A DNA stretch of 36,242 nt from a bacterium (GTDB taxonomy: Bacteria; Spirochaetota; Spirochaetia; Treponematales; Rectinemataceae), in the NCBI GenBank assembly GCA_021782015.1, contig JAJXVS010000004.1:1-36242 (forward strand). Direction: 5' to 3'. Within the stretch, counting starts at the first letter, position 1; each line of letters begins with the position of its first letter. Both the position numbers and the translations under genes were made by a program. Shown here one piece after another: positions 8,739 to 18,421 of this stretch. Under the pieces are notes generated by a model, which was not told where the DNA came from, ran no database searches, and worked only from the letters and a program-made list of their open reading frames with translations.

Positions 8739-11700
8739 TCAAAAAATCCCCAGGCGCAAGCCGAAGGAGGGCTTGGGGATGAAGCCCCCCTGGACCACCG
8801 AAGAAAGCACCCATAATTGATATTCGAAATAGATGGAATATTTCCTGAAGGCGGGCATGGTCTTGAGCGTGACCTTGGGAAATTCGACCTGTCCGAACAC
8901 GGAACTCAGCATGAGGCCCCTCGTCGGATCGCCGTTCACGACGGAAAAATAACTGAAATTGGCGCCGAGGCCAAGGCTGAGCGATAGCCATTCCCAGTCG
9001 GGCCCGAAGATAGAGGCCAGCGGGAGGGAATACAGGTTCGCTATGAGCTTGGCGCCGTAGACCGCGCCGCCGAAACTCGAGGCGAGCCCCGTGGTGGCAT
9101 CGACCGTGGGAGCCTGGCCGTATTCGCCCTGGAGCTTCACGTTGTCACCGAAGAAGGTCAGGCCCGCTCCCACCTCCCAATCCGTCGCGCCAAGCACGTG
9201 GCCATCGAGGTAGAGTCCCTGGACGAAGGCCGGAAGTTCATAATTGGACTTATCTCCCTTGCGGAGGATGACCTTGACGCTGTCCATCCCGTTTTCGTCC
9301 TGTGCCGTACCTAATACGTCGATGACCTGGTTCTGGCGCGAGGCCGCCGCGGGGGCCAGCACATCGACCTTCGGAGGCGTCGTGTCGAGACGGTACCAGG
9401 CGGGAGCCGACACCTGACTGCCATCGCCAAAGGTAGCCCGGGCGATCGCGAAGAGGGGACCTTCCGGATAGTTGCCGGTTTCGACGCGATAGCTCCAGGA
9501 GTCCTTGCCCGAGGCCCTTTCCCAGCTTCGACCGCCGTCGAGGCTCACTTCGACGAAGGTGACCGCACGCCGAGCCTCCGTCTTCCGGAAGGCAGCGAGG
9601 GCAGCCTTGTCGGCTGGGTCGGGGGACTCGGCCTTGAAGCCCGCGCGGCCGCGGAGGAAGGGTCGGTAAGAAAGAAAGGTTCCATTCTGGATATTGTCAA
9701 TCGTGACCCAGGGGCCGAGGGCTCGCCAATCGAGACCCTGAACGGGACTCGCGAGGTCGCGGAGCCCATCGACGGAGCACTTCACCGACAAGGCGCGCGG
9801 GCCGGCGGCGGGGGGAGGGCCGGCTGCGGCGGGCGATCCGGGGGCGGCGGGGGGGGGGCTGGCGGCGGCGGGCGTGGCGGCGGGAGGACCGGCGTCGCCC
9901 AAGCCATCTTTGAAGGCATAGTTGAAAATACCTTCGGCATCGGGGTGGACCGTGGCAACGATCCTGCCGTCGAGCAGGATGTCGACCGACTCGACCTTGC
10001 CGTTGGCGTGAAGCCTGCCGCCCAGCGTGAAGGGTCCGTCAATTCTGGCGCCGGGACGGGGAAAGAGAATTTCGATCGACTCGCCTTCGGTCTTGCCAAT
10101 TGCGGTGAAGTCGCGCGTTGCCAGACTCTCGTTGCCCGCACGATCAATCGCGATGAGCCTCACGACGTAGTCGCCCGCGGGCAACGAAGAGATGTCCACC
10201 GATCTCGATTGCACTCGCGACGTATCGAGATCGATTTTCATGATGGGTGGCGAGCCGGCGGCCACGGGGGCGATCTCCAGACGGGCCGCCGAGAGGCCGG
10301 TGTTGTCCGAAACGCGGCCGCTCACCGAAAGGGAAGAGGCAACCTTCTCGCCGTCGAGGGGGCGATCGAGAACGGCCACGGGCGGGGTGTTGTCGACGGT
10401 GATAAGGGCGGCGGCGAGTCCCGGCGTGTCATAGCCATCGACCGGACGCATCAGAACCGCGTGCGGACCGTCGGCCAAGGTGTTCGTATCGAGACGATAG
10501 GCCCAGGAGGTCGTGCCCTCAGGTTCCTGCCAACTAGTACCATTGTCGAAGGAAAGGGCCATCGATGCTATGTCGTTGGCGTCCGAGGCGCTCCCCGAAA
10601 CATCGATGACTCCCCTGACAACTTCGGTGGCGGGGGGCGAGGCGAGAAGGGCGAAGGGTTCCTCCTTCGAAATGCGCCACCTGCGCATGACCGGGTCTCC
10701 GACGACGCCATAGATGTCGGTGGCCTTGATCTCGATGGAGTGCCCGTTGTCCGTCGTGTCGGCCAGCGCGATGGGCAGCGAGAATCCCATGCCCGTGAGC
10801 GGCAGGTTTTGCCATGCGCCATTGTCGAGACGATACGAAATCGACGCTACCCCATCATCGTCGAAGGCGACGCCGGAGACGGCGAAATCCTGGCGCAACA
10901 CCTCGTTGTCGGAGGGTGCGTTTATCTCGACGACGGGCTTGTCGGCCTGGATATCGATTGTGAGTTTTGGTCGAAAGATCGCGACATTGCCTGCCGCGTC
11001 GACGGCCCTGAAGCCGGCTCCTTCGGGAAGTGGATCGGGGAGCGTCGAGAGATCGAGGCTGGCGCCGAAGGCGCGGAGTCCGTCGACCTTCTCCGCCTTC
11101 GCGTCGGGGGCCGCGAGGAAGTCCACGGTCGTGACCCGGCCGGCATCGCTCACCTCGCCCACGAAGGTCGTCAGACCATTGACGGCTACATCGGGGTCAG
11201 GCAGGACCTGGGTGAAGATGGGCGCGACGGTGTCCTTCGTGAAGACGCGCGTCAGGACGGCGCTGCGTCCGGCCGCGTCTTCCATCCGCAACATGAGGGC
11301 CACCGTGCCATCATCCGGCTCGAGCTTGACGGTCGAATCGAAGGGCCAGCTTGCGGCGAGGGGTGCGGTGGGGGCGAGGGGTGCGGTGGGGGCGGCGGGG
11401 GCGGCGGGTGCGGGTGATGGTGTCGCGGGGGCGGCGGGGGCGGCGGGTGCGGGTGATGGTGTCGCGGGGGCGGCGGGGGCGGCGCCCCCAACGGACTTGG
11501 CGAGTCCGACCCAGGTGCTGCCATCGAAGGAATATTCAACCTTCACAATTGCTTCTTTCCCCGATTCGGCGGTCCCTGCGATCCTGAGACTGGCCCCTTT
11601 CCAGTCGAGGTCAGCCGGAGCGGAAAGCGTGAGCACGGGGGGCGTCGCATCGATGAAAAAGGTCGCGGGCCCCCAATCAAAGACGTCGCCGTCGATGGTG

Positions 11701-14700
11701 GTGACCTCGACTTTTGTTGGAGGCGTGGTGCCTTCGCCCTTGGCCGCCAGCCTGACGATGGGGCCCGCGAAGGATGCGGCGAGAATGGATGTCGGGGGCA
11801 CGAGCTCCACCTGCTTGATCGCGCGCCCATTGAAGCGTCCGACGAGGTCTTCGCCCGGCGCCATGAGGGCCTTCATCTCGCCACCGGCCGCTGCGATGCG
11901 CTGGTCGGCGAACCGGAGCCCCTCGGCGTCGTCCACGCCACCCTTGGCCGGCACTATCGAGACGAAGACGAAATCGCGAGAGGTGGAAAGGCCGGCCATA
12001 TCCTTTGTCGTCAGTGTTATGACATTTTTGCCGTAGGGCAGGCCGCCGAGGGAGAGGGTGAATGGAATCGCCCCCCCCTGCGCGACTGCCTGGCCCGGCG
12101 CTGATGACTTGCCTGGCGCGTCGGCCCTGCCGAGCACGGCCGACGCCGGCTTTCCATCGATGGAGCATTCGAGTGTGGCGAGGCCGTTGGGCGCCTCGAG
12201 TTCGCCGCCGAAGAAGAATTGGGCGCCAAGGGTGAAGAGTGCCCCTGGCGCGAAGGCGGTTTTGGTCTTGGCGTCGCCGATGGCAAGAGCCCCGAATGAG
12301 GGCGCGGGGCCTTGGACGAGAATTGCCCGCTTCACTTCGCTCTTGTGGCCGCCGGCATCGGTCGATACGGCGGCGAGAAGATGGGTGCCGGGCGAGAGTG
12401 CGGGAAGGGCGACTGCAACCGCGCCCGCGTCTGAACTCGCGATACTCGCGCCATCGATTTCGAGGGACAGGCCGACAGGCCCTTCGGGACCGATGGCCCT
12501 GGCGGAGATCCTATCGCCTGCCTGAAGGAATTTGGCGTCGGAGCCAAACTCGATCGTGGGAGCAGGCCGGGCTGCGACCGCATCGTAGGCTATCTTGACC
12601 GGCAAGGTGGTCGTGTTGCCGGCCAGGTCTTTCGCGACAAGGCTTCCTTGAAAGGCCGCGCCCTTGAGCGCTGTCGCGGGATCGATGAGGACCGCGAACC
12701 ATGTGGCTCCGCTCGCGGCACCGAGATCCTTCATGCTTCCTTGGCCCGTCGACCAGCCGAGCGAGGCGAGGGCGCTATCATCGCTCGCCTGCACGACGAC
12801 GGGAACGAGGCCGGTCACCGGGGTCGAGGCTGCTGCCGGTCCGGCGAGAATCAGAGTCGGCGGAGCATTGTCGACGTAGATATCCAGCGATCCGTAACGC
12901 GTTCCGCCGGCGAAATCTTCCACCTTGAAAAGGAGTCGTCCCGCACCGGGATGTAGCTGCTTGGCTGTATCGAGCACGATGGTGACGGGCATCGTCGACA
13001 GGGCATTCTTCTGATCCTTAACGGCGCCGATGGGTATCCAGGTTCCGCCTTTGTCGAGGCTCAAGGATAGGGCCTTGATGCCAGACGAGCCGGCCGCACC
13101 ACCCGCACCACCCGCACCAGATGCGCCACCCGCGGCAGACGCACCTCCGACAATCGAGACGATGCCTTTGAGCGAAAGGGTTCCCGAGACCAATAGGCGG
13201 GCGCCGAAACGCGAGTCGGAATCGGCGGCGTTTTGATCGGCCAAGGTCGGGATGAGGGCGGCAAGCTTGCGGGTCCCGGCCGAGCCTGTAAGTTCGATTT
13301 TGCCTTCGTCCGCCGCCGGGCGAATCGTCAGGGTATCGGCGGGAAGTGCGCGGACCGCGCCGGCCTCGATCGTAACGGTGGGCGCGGCGATGGTCACATT
13401 TCCCGCCCTATCCGTCACGCGCCAGCTTGATTTCGGAAAGGCGGAGAAATTGACAGTTGTCACAATCCATCCGCCCTGAGTCTCCACAGGCTGCCAACTG
13501 GTCCCGTCGAGGGCATATTCCACCGTGGCGATGCCGGCCGGATCGGAAAGCCTCGCGATGACGGCCTCGGTGCCGGACACCCTGGAACCCGCGGCTGGCG
13601 CTACGAAATCTACCTTCGGAGCCGTCGTCTCAAGTCCCAACGCCACATAGGCCCTCCCCAGGTTACCCGCGACATCGGTAGCGTCGACCTCCACATCAGC
13701 CAGGCCTCCTCCGAGATCGGAAGGATTCACCGTAAAGGAGAAGTCGCCATTCGCTTCGACCTTGAGTTCGTGCTGGGGGCCGGAAGGCGCGACCCGCCAG
13801 GACAGGGAGGCAAGGCCCCCCGAGTCGGCGGCATGCCCTTTGACATCGACCGCGTCCCGGGAGAGCGTGCCCTGGGCAGGCGAATCGATCGCCAGGGTGG
13901 GCGCCGTCGTATCGGTGACGAAGGTCCATGGTCCGGCTGCGAACTCGTGGCCCTTCTTAGTAGTTACGATTACTTTTTCCAGTCCCGTCCGGCCCTCCCC
14001 CGCCGCCGCGATGGAAATGGCGGGGCCGTCGAAGGTGGGCGCCAAAAGGCCCGTCTCGGGCTCGAGCCTGACCGAGGCGATCTCCTCGCGCCAGAAAACG
14101 CCGACGAAGGGGTCGGTCCGCCCGAGGGTCACCGTACCGCCCGCCGCGCGAGACTCATCGAAGGTAAAGCCCGTGTCCTCGCGCGGCGAGGCATAATCAG
14201 TCACATAGAGCAAGGCCTTTCCGCCCCAGCTGTTCCCGAAACCATCGGCGATCTCGATCGTGATCGCCGCGAAACCATAGGGGAAGGAAGGATCGATCGG
14301 GATGCGCCAGGAGAAATCCGTTGCGCCTGCGCCCTTGACGAGGTCCAGCTTGCGACTCGGGCCCTCCCCTATCCGCCACTCTGCCCGCGTGAGGGGATTG
14401 GGGGCGGTAACTTTCCCGACAAGGCTCTCGCCGTCGTCCACGGCGACGACCGCCCCCTGTGTGAAGTCGCGCAGGGCCGGGCCAGGCGTGGCGGCGCCCG
14501 GCTTGGCTGCAGCAGGCTTGGCGGCGCCCGGCTTGGCTGCAGCAGGCGTGGCGGCGCCTGGCGTCAAGGAATCAATTGTCAAGGTTCCGGGCCCCTTGTC
14601 GAAGTTGAAGACGACGATCGCCGGATCCCCCAGGACGCCGAAGCTATCGCGTCCGACGACGGCCAGGCTGTGCTTGCCCGAGGCGAGATCTGGAAGGTCG

Positions 14701-16010
14701 AAGACAAAGGATCCGTCCGCCCTGGCCTCCCGCTGCGCTCCGCCGTCCACCGACCAGAGCACTGCGCTCGCTCCGTCTTCGTCGGCGATACTGCCATATA
14801 CCCTGTCGCCCGCCTTCGCCGTCCCGCCAGCCTTAGGATACGCGATGCGCACCAGTGGCTTGTCCGCCTGGCGGTCGATCTTGCGGTTCACCACGAAGGT
14901 CGAAATGTTGCCCGCGAAATCCTCGGCGCTCAGCGTGACGAGAAACTGGTCGGCCTTGACCTCGCGCGCATTGAAGGTCTTCTCGAAAAAAGGATCGCCT
15001 TTGCGGAGTTCGATGTCGCCCTTGCCAAGCCCGGGCCCCTCCCAACTCAGGCGCTTGATGCCAACGACGTCCCTCACCGAGCCGGCCACCATGACGCTGC
15101 CGTGCACCGCCCGGGTGGGGAGGGGCCGGACGATCGAAAAGGCCGGCTTGGCATTCGCCACCATGAGAAGATAGGCGGTGCTGCCAAGGGAGCCCACCCC
15201 GTCGTGGCTTCTGAACTGGAGGAGTTCCGGCCCGTCCTTCAGTTTCCTTGAATCGACAACTGTCTGAAAATCCACCTTCGTCGGATTCTTGCCACGCTTG
15301 AGATCGAGCTTCGACCAAAGCTTGCCGCCGTCGACCGACAGCTCAAGGTCGCGGACTCCGTTGGCGTCGCTCACCGTGCCGTCGACCTTCACGGTCCCGG
15401 TCACGAGGGAACCCGGGGCCGGGGTTCTCACATCGACCACGGGCTTGAAATGATCGAGGTCGAAGGCCACCTTGACGGCCGGCCCGACCAGGCCGTTGAT
15501 GTCCGTTCCGCGTACCGAGATCGTTCTTCTGCCGTCGGGTACCAGTTTGGTATTAACTGTGAGCATCCAGAGGTCGGTGCCCCGCGCCTGAACATAGGGA
15601 CCGTCGTCTATCGCAACCTCAACCTTGCGGACCCCATCGTCGTCGGAGCAAATACCGACAATTGTGAGGTCTCCTCCGACCCGCTGGGCCGGCAGGGGAT
15701 TGAGGACGTGCACTATCGGGAGATCGGATTTCGGGTCGATGAAAATGTTGAAAGGGCCGCCCACGGCGATATTGCCTGCCCTGTCCTTGCCTTCGACGAG
15801 AATGTTGTACTTGCCGGTGGGGAAGCCGTCGATCGTGAAGCGCGATTCCCAGTTGGCCGTGCCCACCGCCAACTGCTCGACCGGCTTGGTCTGGGCCATC
15901 GCCGGGGCGGTGAGAAAAAGCGTGACAAGGGCGGCGACGATCGCCCCGCCTTTCCTGTTCGCCGCCTGGGCCGGTCTCTCGTTCGCGCCGTGCATCATCG
16001 TTCGCTCCAT
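8739..16010 (-). CDS. giant secreted Ig-like-repeat protein with C-terminal outer-membrane beta-barrel-like region
   Basis: Signal peptide GGAIVAALVTLFLTAPAMA|Q; many repeats with D.DGV..V..S.DGG.W and D.AGN motifs; last ~180 aa amphipathic, ending ...PSFGLRLGIF. Start may be the ATG at 15998, which has GGAG upstream. Confidence 0.85.
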   Translation of the reverse strand: MERTMMHGANERPAQAANRKGGAIVAALVTLFLTAPAMAQTKPVEQLAVGTANWESRFTIDGFPTGKYNILVEGKDRAGNIAVGGPFNIFIDPKSDLPIVHVLNPLPAQRVGGDLTIVGICSDDDGVRKVEVAIDDGPYVQARGTDLWMLTVNTKLVPDGRRTISVRGTDINGLVGPAVKVAFDLDHFKPVVDVRTPAPGSLVTGTVKVDGTVSDANGVRDLELSVDGGKLWSKLDLKRGKNPTKVDFQTVVDSRKLKDGPELLQFRSHDGVGSLGSTAYLLMVANAKPAFSIVRPLPTRAVHGSVMVAGSVRDVVGIKRLSWEGPGLGKGDIELRKGDPFFEKTFNAREVKADQFLVTLSAEDFAGNISTFVVNRKIDRQADKPLVRIAYPKAGGTAKAGDRVYGSIADEDGASAVLWSVDGGAQREARADGSFVFDLPDLASGKHSLAVVGRDSFGVLGDPAIVVFNFDKGPGTLTIDSLTPGAATPAAAKPGAAKPAAAKPGAATPGPALRDFTQGAVVAVDDGESLVGKVTAPNPLTRAEWRIGEGPSRKLDLVKGAGATDFSWRIPIDPSFPYGFAAITIEIADGFGNSWGGKALLYVTDYASPREDTGFTFDESRAAGGTVTLGRTDPFVGVFWREEIASVRLEPETGLLAPTFDGPAISIAAAGEGRTGLEKVIVTTKKGHEFAAGPWTFVTDTTAPTLAIDSPAQGTLSRDAVDVKGHAADSGGLASLSWRVAPSGPQHELKVEANGDFSFTVNPSDLGGGLADVEVDATDVAGNLGRAYVALGLETTAPKVDFVAPAAGSRVSGTEAVIARLSDPAGIATVEYALDGTSWQPVETQGGWIVTTVNFSAFPKSSWRVTDRAGNVTIAAPTVTIEAGAVRALPADTLTIRPAADEGKIELTGSAGTRKLAALIPTLADQNAADSDSRFGARLLVSGTLSLKGIVSIVGGASAAGGASGAGGAGGAAGSSGIKALSLSLDKGGTWIPIGAVKDQKNALSTMPVTIVLDTAKQLHPGAGRLLFKVEDFAGGTRYGSLDIYVDNAPPTLILAGPAAASTPVTGLVPVVVQASDDSALASLGWSTGQGSMKDLGAASGATWFAVLIDPATALKGAAFQGSLVAKDLAGNTTTLPVKIAYDAVAARPAPTIEFGSDAKFLQAGDRISARAIGPEGPVGLSLEIDGASIASSDAGAVAVALPALSPGTHLLAAVSTDAGGHKSEVKRAILVQGPAPSFGALAIGDAKTKTAFAPGALFTLGAQFFFGGELEAPNGLATLECSIDGKPASAVLGRADAPGKSSAPGQAVAQGGAIPFTLSLGGLPYGKNVITLTTKDMAGLSTSRDFVFVSIVPAKGGVDDAEGLRFADQRIAAAGGEMKALMAPGEDLVGRFNGRAIKQVELVPPTSILAASFAGPIVRLAAKGEGTTPPTKVEVTTIDGDVFDWGPATFFIDATPPVLTLSAPADLDWKGASLRIAGTAESGKEAIVKVEYSFDGSTWVGLAKSVGGAAPAAPATPSPAPAAPAAPATPSPAPAAPAAPTAPLAPTAPLAASWPFDSTVKLEPDDGTVALMLRMEDAAGRSAVLTRVFTKDTVAPIFTQVLPDPDVAVNGLTTFVGEVSDAGRVTTVDFLAAPDAKAEKVDGLRAFGASLDLSTLPDPLPEGAGFRAVDAAGNVAIFRPKLTIDIQADKPVVEINAPSDNEVLRQDFAVSGVAFDDDGVASISYRLDNGAWQNLPLTGMGFSLPIALADTTDNGHSIEIKATDIYGVVGDPVMRRWRISKEEPFALLASPPATEVVRGVIDVSGSASDANDIASMALSFDNGTSWQEPEGTTSWAYRLDTNTLADGPHAVLMRPVDGYDTPGLAAALITVDNTPPVAVLDRPLDGEKVASSLSVSGRVSDNTGLSAARLEIAPVAAGSPPIMKIDLDTSRVQSRSVDISSLPAGDYVVRLIAIDRAGNESLATRDFTAIGKTEGESIEILFPRPGARIDGPFTLGGRLHANGKVESVDILLDGRIVATVHPDAEGIFNYAFKDGLGDAGPPAATPAAASPPPAAPGSPAAAGPPPAAGPRALSVKCSVDGLRDLASPVQGLDWRALGPWVTIDNIQNGTFLSYRPFLRGRAGFKAESPDPADKAALAAFRKTEARRAVTFVEVSLDGGRSWERASGKDSWSYRVETGNYPEGPLFAIARATFGDGSQVSAPAWYRLDTTPPKVDVLAPAAASRQNQVIDVLGTAQDENGMDSVKVILRKGDKSNYELPAFVQGLYLDGHVLGATDWEVGAGLTFFGDNVKLQGEYGQAPTVDATTGLASSFGGAVYGAKLIANLYSLPLASIFGPDWEWLSLSLGLGANFSYFSVVNGDPTRGLMLSSVFGQVEFPKVTLKTMPAFRKYSIYFEYQLWVLSSVVQGGFIPKPSFGLRLGIF
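11345..11490 (-). repeat. in-frame tandem repeats coding Ala/Pro-rich linker (39-bp x2, 18-bp x2)
   Basis: Protein ...TPSPAPAAPAAPA|TPSPAPAAPAAPT...PTAPLA|PTAPLA; matching DNA repeats on the + strand text. Confidence 0.8.
14490..14570 (-). repeat. low-complexity repeat coding TPGAATPAAAKPGAAKPAAAKPGAATPG
   Basis: Repeated GGCTTGGCTGCAGCAGGC / GGCGGCGCC units, in frame within the 2423-aa ORF. Confidence 0.75.
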
Positions 16011-16137
16011 TCGCGCTGCGGGATCGACGATGGACCGCCCTCGCGCTGAGCGACCCCGGGCGGCGCCTTGGCGCGACCCGGGGCGGAGTTCGACTATCGC
16101 CTTTCAGAAATATCGGCAGTATACAGAAGGAAGGCCC

Positions 16138-16791
16138 TCAATTCTCCCGGATATCGATGATTTCATCGACCAGGGGTTTGAGAATGGCTGCGACCTTGTC
16201 CTTGGCGACCCCCTGGACCTTGAGCGCTGTCTGCCAGACAACGGCGCCCGAAGGCGTCTGCACATCGATCGATCCGAAACCGAGAATGTCCCCGCCGGCC
16301 TCGGAGATTGCGCCCGTAATCTTGGCGAAGGTGCCCTTCGCGCCCGCGGTGCGCACCGTCGCGCGCACGCCCTTGGAGCGTCCGCCGAGCAGCTTGAGGA
16401 AGGTGCGGAAGACGTCGGTCTCGGTGATGATGCCGACGAGCTTGCCTTCCTTGAGTACGGGGAGGCCTCCGATCTTCCGGTCGGCCATGACGAGTGCCGC
16501 TTCCTCAAGAGGCGCATCCTCGGTGACGCTCAGGACCTGGCGGGTCATCACCTTCTCGATGGAAAGCTTCGAAAGCAAATAGGGAATTTCGTAGACCGAG
16601 AGCGAAGTGGTCGGTGAAGGCGAGGCGTAGAGCAAATCCTTTTCCGAAACGATGCCGACAAGCTTGCCTTGGGCATCGGCCACGAGAAGGCGGCGAATCC
16701 TTTTTTCACGCATCAAGGCCAGTGCGTCCTGCACGGACATCGAAGGAAGAACGGTGACGGGATTGCGGGTCATGGTGTCGCGAACGAGCAT
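16138..16791 (-). CDS. tandem CBS-domain protein with C-terminal ACT-like region (AcuB-like)
   Basis: MLVRDTMTRNPVTVLPSMSVQDALALMREKRIRRLLVADAQGKLVGIVSEKDLL and a second CBS ending LVGIITETDVFRTF. ATG at 16791 is preceded by GGAGG; the 353-aa ORF start is too early. Confidence 0.85.
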   Translation of the reverse strand: MLVRDTMTRNPVTVLPSMSVQDALALMREKRIRRLLVADAQGKLVGIVSEKDLLYASPSPTTSLSVYEIPYLLSKLSIEKVMTRQVLSVTEDAPLEEAALVMADRKIGGLPVLKEGKLVGIITETDVFRTFLKLLGGRSKGVRATVRTAGAKGTFAKITGAISEAGGDILGFGSIDVQTPSGAVVWQTALKVQGVAKDKVAAILKPLVDEIIDIREN

Positions 16792-16972
16792 AAAACCTCC
16801 AAGTAAGGTGCTATCGATGACGAATCCAGTGTAGCGCGAAGTATGGTTGGGGGCCAGTGCCGCGGCGATGTCGAGCGAAGCCACAACCTCCATTGACAGA
16901 GGGGGCCGCGCCACGCAGGATGGGGCGCCAGGCGGGCATGTGCGACAAGCCGCCCGGCGAAATGAAGACCAA

Positions 16973-17713
16973 TTGCATAGGAAAGCCCTCGCCGTTTCGC
17001 TTCGTTTTCTCGCCCTCCTCCTCCCTGCCTCTTTGGGGGCAGCCGACCTCGCGGCCCAAAGCGCGGCCTTCGCCTCGCGGCCCCCGCCGCCGGCCATCTT
17101 CCCCGCGGCCGCGGCATCGGATCGCAGCGAAGAACTCCCCTCCCCGCCCGACCGCGCCACAGCCCGTAGCCTCCTTGCGGGCAGACCGCGGGCGCTCACC
17201 TACCAGGTGACCCGCAGTGAAGACGGAAAATGGATACGCCTCTCCGCCGAAACCGAGGCAGCCTATCCCGTCCACGCTTCCACGATCGAAGGAATAATCA
17301 AGAACTATGTAGGAGCATCGAAGGTCTTCAGCCGCATCGATTGGGTGAAGATCATCGAAAAGCTGGACAACGGCGCAATCACGGAGCAATTTTCGGGGGT
17401 GAAGGCCTTCGGGTTCAAATTCTATACCACCAATCGCTTCCATATGTGGACAAGTGGCAAGGGCGATTACACGGTGATGCATTTTCTCCAGGTCGCGAGC
17501 GGCGGCACCCTGCGCGATTGCAGCGGCTACTGGGCCGTGGTGGATCGCTCGACCGCCGACGCGCCCCTTTGCTACCTTCATTACAGTCTGAGCTTCGAGG
17601 CCCGCGATCAGTTCCCGGGCCAAGAGGCCGTGATGCGAAGCTTCGGCGAGGCTGATGTGCTCCGGGCCCTCAATGAGCTCGGAAATGCGGCAGAAAAAGC
17701 GGAAAAGCAATGA
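16973..17713 (+). CDS. secreted START/SRPBCC-like protein
   Basis: Signal peptide ALAVSLRFLALLLPASLGAADLAAQS; lipid-binding-like body (TYQVTRSEDGKWIRLSAETEAAYPVHASTIEGIIKNY...). Start codon uncertain: TTG 16973 or GTG 16938. Confidence 0.6.
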   Translation: MHRKALAVSLRFLALLLPASLGAADLAAQSAAFASRPPPPAIFPAAAASDRSEELPSPPDRATARSLLAGRPRALTYQVTRSEDGKWIRLSAETEAAYPVHASTIEGIIKNYVGASKVFSRIDWVKIIEKLDNGAITEQFSGVKAFGFKFYTTNRFHMWTSGKGDYTVMHFLQVASGGTLRDCSGYWAVVDRSTADAPLCYLHYSLSFEARDQFPGQEAVMRSFGEADVLRALNELGNAAEKAEKQ

Positions 17714-17738
17714 TCGCCCTCCCCCTCAGCTCCTGGGA

Positions 17739-18167
17739 CTAAAACAGCAATTTCACCTTGACCCCGGGGAAGCGCCCAAAGTCGCGGTCGCCCGTGACGA
17801 TGGTCGCCTCATTCTCCAAGGCGAGGGCGGCAAGGTGGGTATCGGTCGTGAGGTTCCCCCCCGTTCCGGCCACCAAGAGGAGATGGCCGAGTATGCCCAT
17901 GTGCGCCTTTCCCGGTTGAAGCTCCACGACACCCCGCGCGGATCGGAGGGCCGAGAGCCATTCGAGGGCCGCGTCGATGGAAAGCGGCGAGCGGAAGACC
18001 CTCGGGTTCGTCACCAATCGGAGAAAGCCGAGACTGACTATAAGGGGGAGGCCGAGCTCCTCCTTCCCCTCATTTATGGCTGCCTCGAGCCAGACGCGGG
18101 CCTCCGTGTGCCGCGACGAATCGGCATCGGCCGCGTAGATGAGGACATTGAGGTCGGGGATGGTCAC
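17739..18167 (-). CDS. vapC: PIN-domain toxin, VapC-like
   Basis: TIPDLNVLIYAADADSSRHTEARVWLE and TIVTGDRDFGRFPGVK PIN motifs; 4-bp ATGA overlap with the upstream antitoxin gene. Confidence 0.85.
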   Translation of the reverse strand: MTIPDLNVLIYAADADSSRHTEARVWLEAAINEGKEELGLPLIVSLGFLRLVTNPRVFRSPLSIDAALEWLSALRSARGVVELQPGKAHMGILGHLLLVAGTGGNLTTDTHLAALALENEATIVTGDRDFGRFPGVKVKLLF

Positions 18168-18421
18168 TTGCCGAGATCCCGCTTGGCCACATAGGCTTCG
18201 GCCTCAAGCGAATCTACAAGCTCCCAGACCGAGCCGGCCGCCAGGGCCGCGCCCCCAAGATGATGCTCGGCCACGCTAAAAACCTCTTCGGCCCGAGTCC
18301 CAAGGCCGAGGGCCCGCTCGAGGCAGACGTTGACCTCGTCCTTTAGGGAGAGTTTGTCCCTGGCCGCCCTCGCCTGGAGTTCGACCATCAAATCATCTCG
18401 ATATTCAACAGTGGTGCGCAT
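18164..18421 (-). CDS. vapB: VapB-like antitoxin
   Basis: MRTTVEYRDDLMVELQARAARDKLSLKDEVNVCLERAL is an RHH-type antitoxin N-terminus; start probably at 18421. Confidence 0.75.
   Translation of the reverse strand: MRTTVEYRDDLMVELQARAARDKLSLKDEVNVCLERALGLGTRAEEVFSVAEHHLGGAALAAGSVWELVDSLEAEAYVAKRDLGK

Noticed and set aside
11345-11490. CRISPR-like array
   Set aside because: Repeats are contiguous, in-frame Ala/Pro codons without unique spacers.
10714-12036. 440-aa and neighbouring 490-aa + strand ORFs opposite the 2423-aa gene
   Set aside because: Low-complexity antisense shadow ORFs; the - strand frame has signal peptide and coherent domains.
16811-17710. 299-aa - strand ORF opposite the START-like gene
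   Set aside because: The + frame has a signal peptide and plausible composition; the - frame lacks recognisable motifs.
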